Shown here: in pieces, positions 18,400 to 26,952 of the stretch | Numbering within the stretch: position 1 is the stretch's first letter | Layout: each line of letters starts with the position of its first letter | Assembly: GCA_020635905.1 (NCBI GenBank) | Contig: JACJYV010000008.1 | Coordinates: 248,001-312,000, forward strand | Length of the DNA stretch: 64,000 nt | Direction: 5' to 3' | Source of the DNA: Bacteroidia bacterium | Lineage (GTDB): Bacteria; Bacteroidota; Bacteroidia; J057; JADKCL01 | The notes under the pieces: model-generated | Told to the model about the DNA's origin: nothing | Database searches by the model: none | Seen by the model: only the letters and a program-made list of their open reading frames with translations | Translations under genes and position numbers: made by a program

Positions 18400-18582
18400 T
18401 TAGACCTGCATTTTGTCCCAGTCGTTCAAATTGTTAAATTCCGTCGGCATTTTCGCTTTTGCGATCCCCGCAATATACTCAACATCCTTGAATTTGGGGT
18501 GAAAATTCAGAGGATTCTTCACCACAAACCGCCTTTCATCCACCTCCCATATGGAATTTCCCTCCATTTCCCCTCTTATCAT
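18400..18582 (-). CDS. Small hypothetical protein
   Basis: A 60-aa frame starting at the ATG at 18582 (an upstream in-frame ATG at 18618 would overlap the divergent gene). The sequence includes IWEVDERRFVVKN, HPKFKDVEYIAGI and ends NDWDKMQV; it has protein-like composition but matches no family I recognise. It lies between the AT-rich helicase gene and the lactone oxidases and is read in the same direction as the helicase. It could be a short intact gene or a remnant of the locus disrupted when the helicase arrived. Confidence 0.35.
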   Translation of the reverse strand: MIRGEMEGNSIWEVDERRFVVKNPLNFHPKFKDVEYIAGIAKAKMPTEFNNLNDWDKMQV

Positions 18583-18608
18583 AAAGCAATTTCCAAAAAC
18601 CAACCTGC

Positions 18609-20171
18609 ATGAAATCAAATCCGCATCCTCTCCCCTTGCCCATCCAGTTGCCGGCCTACAAAAGCCGCATCACCTGGCATAATGTGACCAAAAATCAGTG
18701 CATCACTCCGCTGCGCTATTTCGAACCTGAAACCATCGACGATCTGCGGGCCATTGTCATGGCCGCTGAATCTGAAAATATCCGGGTGCGGGCCGTGGGT
18801 TCCGGACATTCCTTTTCAGGAGTGGCCCTTACGGACGGTTTCATGGTCAATCCCAAAAAACTGAAAAACCTGCTCCCCCTCGATACCAGCCAGTTGAAAC
18901 CCGAGTTTCGCGGCCGCAATCTGGTGCACGTCGAAGGAGGCATCCGTCTGTGTGACCTGAGCCGTTTGCTCGACAAGGAAATGGGACTTTCCCTCTCCAG
19001 TCTGGGCACCATCGCGGTGCAAACCCTCTCGGGCGCAGTGGCCACGGGCACCCACGGCACGGGCTGGGACAAGCCCTCCATTCCCGACATGGTGCAGGCC
19101 ATTACCCTGGTGACCCACGGAGGCCGGGTTCTGCAAATCGAACCCAGCCACGGCATCACGGATCCCGACGCCTTTGACCGCCCGGGGGTGGAACTTGTGC
19201 AAAATGACGATTATTTTCATGCTGCGGTTTTGAGTATGGGCAGTATGGGCATTACCTACTCCCTGGTGCTGGAAGTAATCCCCCTGATCTGGCTCAACGA
19301 AGTGAAAACCCCCACCACCACCTGGTCGCGGGTGCGGCAATCAGTGCTGAGCGGGGACATATTCACGGCCGCGCCCCACGTATCCCTGCGCATCAATCCC
19401 TATCCGCAAAAAAACTCGGTCGAGCACTCTGTACAGATGGTGAAAATGTATAATGTGCCGCCCATCAGGTGGAATTACTCCAACCTGAACCAGCGCTTTC
19501 GCAACGTGTCGGCCATGATCGGGGGCAAAATTCCCGGACTGGTGGACCTGATCGTGCGGTACCAGAATATGTTCCCCCACACCATTCCCAATGCAGTGGA
19601 ATACAGCCTCAAATCCACCAAAGACAGTACCTACAAAAACAAAAGTTATCGGGTATTCAACCAGGGCATGCGGCAGGTATCCAAACGGGGTCTGAGCTGC
19701 GAATGGGCCTTTCCCCTGGAGTCTGGCAACCATGTGGAGGCAGTGGAAACCGCCTTTGAGATCGTGCAGAAGGCGATTGGGTTTGGAAAATTGTACCAGA
19801 ATTCGCCCATCACCCTGCGGGTAGCGCCCCCTTCCCGTCATTTTCTGGCCACCTCCTTCGGACAGCGCATGATCTACGTGGAATTTCCCATGGTGATCGG
19901 GACCAAAGGAGCGGAGGAAATGCTGGACCGCTATCAGGAAGCCATGATCGGGTTGGGCGGACGACCCCACTGGGGCAAGTTTCACAACCGCCTGCTCGCT
20001 GCCGATGAACTTATCCCACCTCTCTATGAAAAATGGGATGCCTGGTGCAAGGTCTTTTACGAACTGAATCCCAACCGCACTTTCGACAATCAGTTTACGG
20101 ATCGCATGGGTTTCAGGCGGAGACGGGAATTTCTGGCTACCCACCAGCAAACTTTTTCGCCAAAATATTGA
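18609..20171 (+). CDS. FAD-linked sugar-1,4-lactone oxidase family protein (copy 1)
   Basis: A 520-aa flavoenzyme of the D-arabinono-1,4-lactone/L-gulonolactone oxidase group. The FAD-binding PCMH domain occupies about residues 35-215: GSGHSFSGVALTDG holds His67, the position that in this group carries covalent FAD, followed by VEGGIRLCDLSRLL, SSLGTIAVQTLSGAVATGTH and GSMGITYS. The C-terminal ALO domain ends with HWGKFHN and FDNQFTDRMGF, the family's C-terminal signature. No signal peptide is visible. It is followed 90 bp later by a close paralogue, so the pair arose by tandem duplication. The substrate is not known; bacterial members oxidise alditols or aldonolactones. Confidence 0.88.
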   Translation: MKSNPHPLPLPIQLPAYKSRITWHNVTKNQCITPLRYFEPETIDDLRAIVMAAESENIRVRAVGSGHSFSGVALTDGFMVNPKKLKNLLPLDTSQLKPEFRGRNLVHVEGGIRLCDLSRLLDKEMGLSLSSLGTIAVQTLSGAVATGTHGTGWDKPSIPDMVQAITLVTHGGRVLQIEPSHGITDPDAFDRPGVELVQNDDYFHAAVLSMGSMGITYSLVLEVIPLIWLNEVKTPTTTWSRVRQSVLSGDIFTAAPHVSLRINPYPQKNSVEHSVQMVKMYNVPPIRWNYSNLNQRFRNVSAMIGGKIPGLVDLIVRYQNMFPHTIPNAVEYSLKSTKDSTYKNKSYRVFNQGMRQVSKRGLSCEWAFPLESGNHVEAVETAFEIVQKAIGFGKLYQNSPITLRVAPPSRHFLATSFGQRMIYVEFPMVIGTKGAEEMLDRYQEAMIGLGGRPHWGKFHNRLLAADELIPPLYEKWDAWCKVFYELNPNRTFDNQFTDRMGFRRRREFLATHQQTFSPKY

Positions 20172-20261
20172 GGCCCCCCGGGGTATTCATTGAAATTGAT
20201 GCCAAAAAGGAAGTATATTGGGGATAGGATTTCCGTTTGTAAACCATTCGAATAAAAACAA

Positions 20262-21893
20262 ATGCCCAAATCTTCCTCAGGCTCACCTCCTATTACACCC
20301 GATTTGCCCAAATTCAAATCGCGCAAAACCTGGAAAAATGTCACGGGAAATCAACATATCACTCCCCTGAGGTTTTTTCAGCCCCGCACCCTGGGTGAAA
20401 TTCAGGCCATCATCATTGCGGCCGAAAAGGAAGGACTAAGGGTCAGAGCAGTTGGATCGGGATACTCCTTTTCACGGGTGGCTCTCACGGATGGCTACAT
20501 GATGGATCCTTCCCGCATGAACAAAATCCTGGATTTGCCCCGGGAACACCTCAAAGCTGAACACCGCGAGAAATACCTGGTGCATGTGGAGGGTGGGATA
20601 AAACTCCATTACCTCAACAAACTGCTGGATCAAAAAATGGGGTTGGCTCTGAGCAGTATGGGAACGGTGGCCGTGCAGACCATTTCTGGTGCCATTTCCA
20701 CGGGCACCCACGGCACGGGCTGGAACATGCCTTCCCTACCCGACATGGTCCGTTCCCTCACCCTGGTGACCCATGGAGGCAAGGTTTTCCAGATCGAGCC
20801 CACAGATGGCATCACCGACCCTGATTCTTTCAGCCGGCCGGGTGTGATACTGGTGCAAAACGACGACTGGTTTTACAGTTCGGTGGTGAGCATGGGCGCC
20901 ATGGGCGTGGTGTACTCAGTGGTACTGGAAGTGGAACCCATTTTTTGGCTCAATGAGAAAAAGACCAAAATGAATGTTTGGATGGATGTGGAGGACCAGG
21001 TGAAAGACGGCAGCATATTTAAGAATGCCCGCCACGTATCTCTCCGCATCAATCCCTATCCCCGCCGCCAGGAAAACTACGGGGCCAGGGCCCATTCAGT
21101 TCAGGCCATTGAGATGGATGAAGTACCTCCTTTTACCCAGATCTATAATAACCTGAACCAAAGGTTCAGGAATTTCAAGGCTTACATCGCAGGCACCTTG
21201 CCCGGATTGGCCGACATCATCGTACATTTTCAAAACAAATTTCCCCGCATCATTCCGGGCACCATCGAGGCCAGCATCAACGGATCGCAGGACAAGACTT
21301 ATAAAAATATCAGTTATAAGGTGTTCAATCAGGGAATTCGCCAGATTCAGAAACGGGGACTGAGCAGCGAATGGGCCTTTCCCCTGTCGTCGGGCAACCA
21401 TGTGGAAGCCGTGAGGCAGGCTTTTGCCATTGTGCAAAAAGCCATGGATCAGGGTAAATTATACCAAAATTCGCCCATCAGCATGCGGGTGGCGCCGCCT
21501 TCCAAACATTATCTGGCCACCAGTTATGGCGAGCGGGTGGTTTATGTGGAATTTCCCATGGTGATCGGGACCAAGGGCGCGGAGGAAATGCTGGACCGCT
21601 ACCAGGAGGCTATGATTGCCCTCAAAGGCAGGCCCCATTGGGGAAAATTTCACAACCGCCTGGTGGCCGCCGACAAGCTGATTCCACCGCTCTATGAAAA
21701 ATGGGATACCTGGTGTGAAATTTATCTGGAACTGAATCCCCACGGGACCTTTGACAACCAGTTTACCGACCGCATGGGCTTTCGCACCACAGCCAAATAC
21801 GCGGTACAGCAGCAGCAACAAGTCAGCTTTTCATCTGATAGCTCGCTTTCTGACCTGCCCGGCCAGGTTGGACAACTGGAAACCGCACACTGA
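20262..21893 (+). CDS. FAD-linked sugar-1,4-lactone oxidase family protein (copy 2, lacks the flavin-linking His)
   Basis: A 543-aa paralogue of the preceding gene, alike over its full length (shared blocks include FVVQKA-type helices, NSPI-RVAPPS and YVEFPMVIGTKGAEEMLD). In the FAD motif it reads GSGYSFSRVALTDG: Tyr68 replaces the histidine used for covalent flavin attachment, so FAD is likely bound non-covalently or the specificity has changed. The C-terminal family motif FDNQFTDRMGF is kept, followed by a glutamine-rich extra tail (QQQQQVSFSSDS). Its last 71 bp overlap the 3' end of the convergent histidine kinase gene, and the extra tail lies in that overlap. Confidence 0.87.
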   Translation: MPKSSSGSPPITPDLPKFKSRKTWKNVTGNQHITPLRFFQPRTLGEIQAIIIAAEKEGLRVRAVGSGYSFSRVALTDGYMMDPSRMNKILDLPREHLKAEHREKYLVHVEGGIKLHYLNKLLDQKMGLALSSMGTVAVQTISGAISTGTHGTGWNMPSLPDMVRSLTLVTHGGKVFQIEPTDGITDPDSFSRPGVILVQNDDWFYSSVVSMGAMGVVYSVVLEVEPIFWLNEKKTKMNVWMDVEDQVKDGSIFKNARHVSLRINPYPRRQENYGARAHSVQAIEMDEVPPFTQIYNNLNQRFRNFKAYIAGTLPGLADIIVHFQNKFPRIIPGTIEASINGSQDKTYKNISYKVFNQGIRQIQKRGLSSEWAFPLSSGNHVEAVRQAFAIVQKAMDQGKLYQNSPISMRVAPPSKHYLATSYGERVVYVEFPMVIGTKGAEEMLDRYQEAMIALKGRPHWGKFHNRLVAADKLIPPLYEKWDTWCEIYLELNPHGTFDNQFTDRMGFRTTAKYAVQQQQQVSFSSDSSLSDLPGQVGQLETAH

Positions 21894-23043
21894 CCCGGGT
21901 ATATTTGCCGGGCTCACTCTCGAGAATTACTTTGGCTCCCAGTTTGACTGCCGCGGATTGTACCAGGGGTAATCCCAGGCCATTGCCCCGTGATTTGAGT
22001 GATCCGCGGTAAAACATTTCAAAAACTTTATCCTGAATATTGGGCGCAATTCCCTCTCCTTCGTCCTCCACCATCAGTTCGAAGCCGTAATCTGTTTCCT
22101 CCAGTCTTACCCGCACCTCCATTCCCGGCTGGCCTGAGGCAAAGATCAGCCCATTTTCAATCAGATTCGACAAAATCACCCTGAACAGATCAGGGTCTGA
22201 CCAAATTTGGGTGAGTGAATCCGGCTGAATTTTGATTTTTTGCAGAAGTTCAGGCCCCAGACTTTTCAGGTCCTCGCGCACCTCGTCAAGGAGGTTTTCC
22301 ATGTCAATGGCATCATACTCGGGAATGCGGTTGTCGATGTGACGTACCTGAATGAGCTTTCGCAACACCCGTTCCAGATTGGTGGCCGAATATTCGAGCA
22401 AACCCAGGTAATGGAGGATTTCTTGGTCGGCAGCGCCGATTTTGGCCACCGTGGCCAGGCCCTGCATCCGCACAATGGGACCGCGGAGGTCGTGTGAAGC
22501 CCGGTAAACGAAAGTGTCGAGTTCTTCCTTGGAGCGGGTCACCTCCTTGAGGGCTTCCTGCAGATCGCCCGTGCGGGCGGTCACAATTCCCTCCAGATCG
22601 GCGTTGATGCGGCGAATCTGAGCATTCTGGGCTTCCAGCATATCTCTTTGGGAACGAATCTCAGCAGTTTTGAGGGCAATCTCCACATTCTGGGCTTCCA
22701 TTTCCTGGTTGAGATTGAGCAATTCGCGGTGCGAGCGGGCCCGGCTGCGCAAAGCCAGAAACACAAAAACCGCCGCAATGGCGCCCAACAGCACAATGCC
22801 CAGAATCCAAAACCAATGTCCCTGCCGCTCCACGGCTTCCATCTGGGCGAGTTGCATTTCCACAAGGTCGAGAGAATCCCTTACCATCCTGACTTCTTCC
22901 CGGATTGCCTCAGGATCAACACTTTCTACAGACCCAACCACTTCGTTTTTTACCGGATCTGAGGTCTGGGCCGCAAGATGATTCCCGCCGAAACATGTCA
23001 GCAGGAAAATCACAACCCAAACAGTACCAAAACCCTTATTCAT
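21823..23043 (-). CDS. Membrane sensor histidine kinase
   Basis: A 406-aa kinase starting at the ATG at 23043; an in-frame TTG at 23055 is unlikely. It has a signal peptide (ending near HLAAQ), a short periplasmic region, a membrane helix at about residues 78-100, a coiled-coil linker of about 90 residues, and a HisKA/HATPase core. Visible boxes are H-box YRASHDLRGPI (phospho-accepting His), N-box NLIENGLIF, G1 EDEGEGIAP and G2 GNGLGLPLV. The periplasmic part is too short for a large ligand-binding domain. No response regulator lies nearby, so it is an orphan kinase. Its 3' end overlaps the convergent lactone-oxidase gene by 71 bp. Confidence 0.9.
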   Translation of the reverse strand: MNKGFGTVWVVIFLLTCFGGNHLAAQTSDPVKNEVVGSVESVDPEAIREEVRMVRDSLDLVEMQLAQMEAVERQGHWFWILGIVLLGAIAAVFVFLALRSRARSHRELLNLNQEMEAQNVEIALKTAEIRSQRDMLEAQNAQIRRINADLEGIVTARTGDLQEALKEVTRSKEELDTFVYRASHDLRGPIVRMQGLATVAKIGAADQEILHYLGLLEYSATNLERVLRKLIQVRHIDNRIPEYDAIDMENLLDEVREDLKSLGPELLQKIKIQPDSLTQIWSDPDLFRVILSNLIENGLIFASGQPGMEVRVRLEETDYGFELMVEDEGEGIAPNIQDKVFEMFYRGSLKSRGNGLGLPLVQSAAVKLGAKVILESEPGKYTRVSVRFPVVQPGRAGQKASYQMKS

Positions 23044-23204
23044 GCAACAGATCAACTTCTTCCTAAAACCTGATTTAAGTTAATAATTTTCACACAAATT
23101 CCTCAACAATCACTCAATTCATCCAAAAAGCCCCCCAAACCACCCGTTCACTCCTCCATTTTAACCAATCAGTCCCAAAATGCTGGCATAATTCTCCCCT
23201 TCCC

Positions 23205-23257
23205 TATCTTTGCTCCAAATTATAACAAACGCCATGCGCCTCCTTCGTCTTTACTAA
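23205..23257 (+). promoter_or_regulatory. Possible rtcB promoter with a seven-codon leader ORF
   Basis: TATCTTTG at 23205-23212 fits the Bacteroidota -7 consensus TAnnTTTG. About 20 bp later an ATG (23234) opens a seven-codon ORF, MRLLRLY, stopped at 23257, and a GC-rich inverted segment follows near 23280-23300. This would leave a leader of about 190 nt before rtcB. No -33 element is clear. The rest of the 23044-23411 gap shows nothing else I recognise. Confidence 0.35.
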
Positions 23258-23411
23258 ATCTGCCTCCCGGCAGTTGAACGCCGCCCCAGGCGGGCCGTTC
23301 TGAATTCATTTCTTTCCATCATTTCTTTTTAATTCCTTAAACGGAAATTCAGATTTCCCTTTAATACCTTTATTTCATCCCGGGATCATTACCCGGAAAA
23401 CCCTTAATCTC

Positions 23412-24812
23412 ATGGGCAAGAAAACCATCAAAGGAAAAGACCTGGTCGCCATCGGCTTTACCGACGGACGCACCATTGGCATAGCGCTCAATCTGATGAG
23501 CCGCATTTATAAAAAAAGAGAACGCGACCACAAATTGCAGGTTCTGTCTGAAGTTCTGGCCAATCCTCAGGCATTTTTGCAGGACGAGCACCTGGGCAAA
23601 CTGGCCGCAGAATTGTTTCAGGAAGGTAAGCCAGCAGTCAAAGAAACCCCGCTGGAAAAAACAGGCAAGGCCTGGCAGACCTATGGTCGCAGCCACATTG
23701 AAAAGGGAGCCATCCAGCAAATGGAGCTGGCCATGCGCCTGCCCGTAACTGCGGCCGGGGCCCTCATGCCCGACGCCCACCAGGGCTACGGACTGCCCAT
23801 TGGCGGGGTGCTGGCCACCCGCAATGCCGTGATCCCCTACGGCGTGGGGGTGGACATTGGCTGTCGCATGTGCCTTACCTTGTACGACCTCCCCGCTTCC
23901 TTCATTAAGGGACAGCACCAAAAGCTGAAAACCATGTTGGAGGAAAATACCCGTTTTGGCCGGGCCGAATTCAGTGACCACATCGACCACGAAATCCTGG
24001 AAAGAAAGGAATTTCAGGAGATCAGGGTGGTGCGCGAACTCAAAGACCGGGCCTGGAAGCAGCTGGGTAGTTCGGGTTCGGGGAATCATTTTGTGGAATT
24101 TGGGGTAGTTGAAATTTTGGATCCTGATAATGAGTTTGGACTTCCAGCAGCTCAGTATGTGGCCATTCTCTCCCACTCTGGTTCCCGTGGCCTGGGTGCC
24201 AATATCGCAGAACATTACACCAAACTGGCCCGCGAAACCACGGTTCTGCCCCGGGCAGCTCAAAACCTGGCCTGGCTCGACCTGGATACGGAAGCCGGAC
24301 AGGAATACTGGTTGGCCATGACCCTGGCCGGCGATTACGCCTCAGCTTGTCACCACCAGATTCACCAGCGACTCGGCCGGGCTCTGGGCGAAAAGCCTCT
24401 GGCCAGGGTGGAAAACCACCACAATTTTGCCTGGAAAGAGCATCTGACCGATGGAACGGAGGTCATTGTGCACCGCAAAGGTGCCACCCCGGCCGGAAAA
24501 GGGGTGCTGGGCATCATTCCCGGCTCCATGATTCATCCGGGTTTCATTGTGCGGGGTAAGGGAGAAATGGCTTCCATCAATTCTGCCTCCCACGGAGCAG
24601 GAAGGGCCATGAGCCGCACGAAAGCCAACCAGACTTTTTCCAACTCGGAAATGAAAAAGACCCTGCGCACCCACGGCGTAACCCTGATCGGCGGCGGCCT
24701 CGACGAGGCCCCCATGGCCTACAAGGACATCAATACCGTGATGGCCGCCCAACAGGAACTGGTAGAAGTGGTGGGCAGCTTTTCGCCCAAAATTGTGCGC
24801 ATGGATTCCTGA
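23412..24812 (+). CDS. rtcB: RNA-splicing ligase RtcB
   Basis: A 466-aa RtcB family ligase, which joins RNA 2',3'-cyclic phosphate (or 3'-phosphate) ends to 5'-OH ends using GTP and Mn2+. The core motifs are DAHQGYGLPIGGV, GVDIGCRMCL (metal-binding Cys), HSGSRGLG, HRKGATPAG and SASHGAGRAMSR, whose His is the residue guanylylated in characterised RtcB. The first 60-90 residues form an extra N-terminal segment seen in a subset of bacterial homologues. No archease or RtcR-type regulator and no RNA cyclase lies nearby. The likely role is RNA repair or tRNA break sealing. Confidence 0.94.
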   Translation: MGKKTIKGKDLVAIGFTDGRTIGIALNLMSRIYKKRERDHKLQVLSEVLANPQAFLQDEHLGKLAAELFQEGKPAVKETPLEKTGKAWQTYGRSHIEKGAIQQMELAMRLPVTAAGALMPDAHQGYGLPIGGVLATRNAVIPYGVGVDIGCRMCLTLYDLPASFIKGQHQKLKTMLEENTRFGRAEFSDHIDHEILERKEFQEIRVVRELKDRAWKQLGSSGSGNHFVEFGVVEILDPDNEFGLPAAQYVAILSHSGSRGLGANIAEHYTKLARETTVLPRAAQNLAWLDLDTEAGQEYWLAMTLAGDYASACHHQIHQRLGRALGEKPLARVENHHNFAWKEHLTDGTEVIVHRKGATPAGKGVLGIIPGSMIHPGFIVRGKGEMASINSASHGAGRAMSRTKANQTFSNSEMKKTLRTHGVTLIGGGLDEAPMAYKDINTVMAAQQELVEVVGSFSPKIVRMDS

Positions 24813-24826
24813 CGGTTTGCGGTTTA

Positions 24827-24879
24827 CAGTTTACGGTTCGAACTGAAAACAGTAAACCGTAAACTGGCCACAGTTTTTT
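24827..24879 (+). terminator. Inverted repeat and T-run after rtcB
   Basis: Perfect 12-bp inverted repeat CAGTTTACGGTT (24827-24838) / AACCGTAAACTG (24855-24866), with a T-run at 24874-24879. The gap of 7 nt between stem and T-run is larger than in an ideal terminator. A related GGTTTGCGG/GGTTTACAG repeat precedes the left arm, so the element may be an interspersed palindrome serving as a terminator. Confidence 0.5.
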
Positions 24880-24889
24880 ATCTTTACGC

Positions 24890-26155
24890 ATGCACATTGC
24901 CATCCTGTCTGACCCGCATAATTTTCATACCCAAAAGTGGGCGAAGGCATTGCAGGAAGCAGGGGCAAAGGTTACGGTCTTTGGCTTTGAGCCCGAAGGG
25001 CCGGGCACGCCGCCCTATGTGCGCCTGCAACCGCGCTACGCGCGGGCAGGCAGGGCCAGCTACCTGTCCTACCTGGCCGGAGGCCGGGACCTGCGACAGG
25101 CCCTTGAAGCTCACCAGATTGATGTGCTCAATCCGCTGAACATCACCCCTTTCGGCGTGTGGGGAAGACAGAGCGGGTTTCACCCGGTCATTCAGTCGGC
25201 CCTGGGGGCCGACATCCTGGAATACCCGCCCAGGATTTCCCAAAGCCCGGAGCTGAAAGCCCGGGCGTGGTCGCATATTGAGGGCCAGCCCGGGCTGGCC
25301 CAAAGTCTGCGCTACCGCCTGGGCAGGCAGTTTTACCGCCGCCAGGTGCTGCTTTCCCTGCAGGAAGCAGATCTGGTTACGGGCGACAATCAGCACCTGC
25401 TGGATCGCATGGAGCAATGGTTTGGCATGGCCCCGGCCAAAATGAAGGAACTGATTTATGGGGTGGAACCTGAACTGTTTGAGGTTTCGGGAGAATCGCT
25501 GGCTCAGCTGAAGCAAAAACTGGGCATCCTGTCTGGTCAGCGGGTGATTTTGAGCCCCAGAGGGGCCAAGGCCGTTTACCAGGCGGATATTATTCTGGAG
25601 GGATTTGCCCGGGTACTGGAAGCGGGGATCTGCGACCACAAATTTATATTGTTGGGAGCGGGCTATGAGGTAAGCCAGAAGGTGGCTGCCCGGGCTGCAG
25701 AACTGGAGGGGAGATTCCCTCAGTTTTGTTTTGTGCCGGGGCGAATGCCCCGGGAGGAGCTTTACGCACTCTGGAACCTGACCGACCTTTTTGTCTCTGC
25801 TCCCGTGTATGATGGCTATTCGGCCGCCCTGGCCGAAGGGAGGTATGCAGGCGCTATGCCTGTGGTCAATGCCATTCCCGCCAATCTGGAAGTGATCCAA
25901 CATGAAAGAAACGGCTGGATCATTGAAAATTTTACTTCCGCCAACCTCAGAGACGCCCTGCTGCACTTAATTCCTGATCTGGAAACCTGGAAAAAAAGAA
26001 TTTCCCAACCCAACCGTGACTGGATTGAGGCCCACAGCCTTGTAAGAAATAATGCCGCGATGTTCCTGAACTGGGCCGGTGACCTGTGCAAACGGACAAA
26101 ACAGGGGGGTAAAGCGCCCACCAACCCCGTTAACAATTTCCAATCCCCAAAGTAA
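24890..26155 (+). CDS. Glycosyltransferase family 4-like protein
   Basis: A 421-aa GT-B fold protein. The N-terminus (MHIAILSDPHNFHTQKWAKA) matches the first Rossmann strand of GT4 enzymes. The C-terminal domain keeps the donor-binding features: LSPRGAKAVYQADIILEGF, FVPGRMPREELYALWNLTDLFV and SAPVYDGYSAALAEGRYAGAMPVV, where the E-x7-type region contacts the nucleotide sugar. It has no membrane helix. It stands alone after rtcB rather than in a polysaccharide cluster, so the acceptor cannot be guessed. Confidence 0.85.
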   Translation: MHIAILSDPHNFHTQKWAKALQEAGAKVTVFGFEPEGPGTPPYVRLQPRYARAGRASYLSYLAGGRDLRQALEAHQIDVLNPLNITPFGVWGRQSGFHPVIQSALGADILEYPPRISQSPELKARAWSHIEGQPGLAQSLRYRLGRQFYRRQVLLSLQEADLVTGDNQHLLDRMEQWFGMAPAKMKELIYGVEPELFEVSGESLAQLKQKLGILSGQRVILSPRGAKAVYQADIILEGFARVLEAGICDHKFILLGAGYEVSQKVAARAAELEGRFPQFCFVPGRMPREELYALWNLTDLFVSAPVYDGYSAALAEGRYAGAMPVVNAIPANLEVIQHERNGWIIENFTSANLRDALLHLIPDLETWKKRISQPNRDWIEAHSLVRNNAAMFLNWAGDLCKRTKQGGKAPTNPVNNFQSPK

Positions 26156-26327
26156 GATTTCGGGCGATATGTGATAAAAAGCGGAACGATGTTAATATTT
26201 TGTTGAAAATTGTTATAGGTTCTGTCAGAGATTCGTATTATTTTTATCCATATTAATCACAATTCTTAAACACAAAAGCCTATTGAGCAATAAAATTACC
26301 TGATCGCTTCATTTAAACAGCACTGCT

Positions 26328-26579
26328 ATGAAAAGCTTCGGATTAGGGATCGCGTTATTGCTTACGGGTGTGTTAATCACCTCCACTTTCAACTTCTTCA
26401 TCTCCGGGTCGCTTGATCCGCAACTGAGAAAGGAATGCCTCGAGGCTGCTTTCAGCTTCAGAAAGGAAATTCCACCTGACACCAGTAATCTCAGCGAAGA
26501 AAGTGAACTCCTGACCCTTGGGTCAGAGGCATCGTCGGCTTTTGCCCAGCCTGAATCACAACAGGTTCGCAAGCCTTGA
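26328..26579 (+). CDS. Small exported or membrane-anchored hypothetical protein
   Basis: An 83-aa protein with one N-terminal hydrophobic segment (about residues 4-26, GLGIALLLTGVLITSTFNFF) that could be a signal anchor, then a polar tail rich in Ser, Glu and Pro. No conserved domain is recognised. The 170-bp AT-rich region upstream could hold a promoter. Downstream begins a repeat region. Coding is plausible from the hydrophobic start and codon use but is not proven. Confidence 0.45.
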   Translation: MKSFGLGIALLLTGVLITSTFNFFISGSLDPQLRKECLEAAFSFRKEIPPDTSNLSEESELLTLGSEASSAFAQPESQQVRKP

Positions 26580-26703
26580 GATTGAACTCCTTCAACCAAC
26601 CTTACCAACCATAATTTTCGCTGCTGCGACAAACCTGATTTTGCAGCCTGCGAACGAAAGGAAGCCTGGAATTGTCCGGGCTTTTTTTGTGGGAATCGCT
26701 TCA

Positions 26704-26826
26704 GGGAACCTAAAAAAGAGCAAGGCGGACGCAGGTGAAGAAAGCGCAGTTTGTTAATTGATAATTGTTCTTTGCCAATTTTCTATTTAGCCAGGTCCAA
26801 CGAAGAGATTCGAAGTTTCCAGACCT
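26704..26826. repeat. Interspersed palindromic repeat, degenerate copy
   Basis: This copy carries the same internal blocks as the next element, CAAGGCGGACGCAGG, GAAGAAAGCGCAGTTT, TCCAACG and GAGATTCGAAGTTT, in the same order over about 123 bp, but its terminal arms (GGGAACCTAAAAAAG and GTTTCCAGACCTTC) no longer pair. The two copies lie head to tail between the 26328 gene and the NUDIX gene. Confidence 0.7.
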
Positions 26827-26829
26827 TCA

Positions 26830-26951
26830 GGGAAGCTCCAAAAACAAAGAAGATCAAGGCGGACGCAGGAGAAGAAAGCGCAGTTTACTGAGGTAAATGA
26901 GCATTTCTGAGCCAAGTCCAACGCAGAGATTCGAAGTTTTTGGAGCTTCCC
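26830..26951. repeat. Interspersed palindromic repeat with perfect 16-bp terminal arms
   Basis: A 122-bp element bounded by GGGAAGCTCCAAAAAC (26830-26845) and its exact reverse complement (26936-26951). The inner part contains a smaller TTTACTGAGGTAAA stem. The right arm ends 1 bp before the stop codon of the NUDIX gene (26953), so transcripts from either side would fold a long hairpin. Layout and size resemble MITE- or REP-like non-autonomous elements. No ORF lies inside. Confidence 0.75.
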
Positions 26952-26952
26952 G

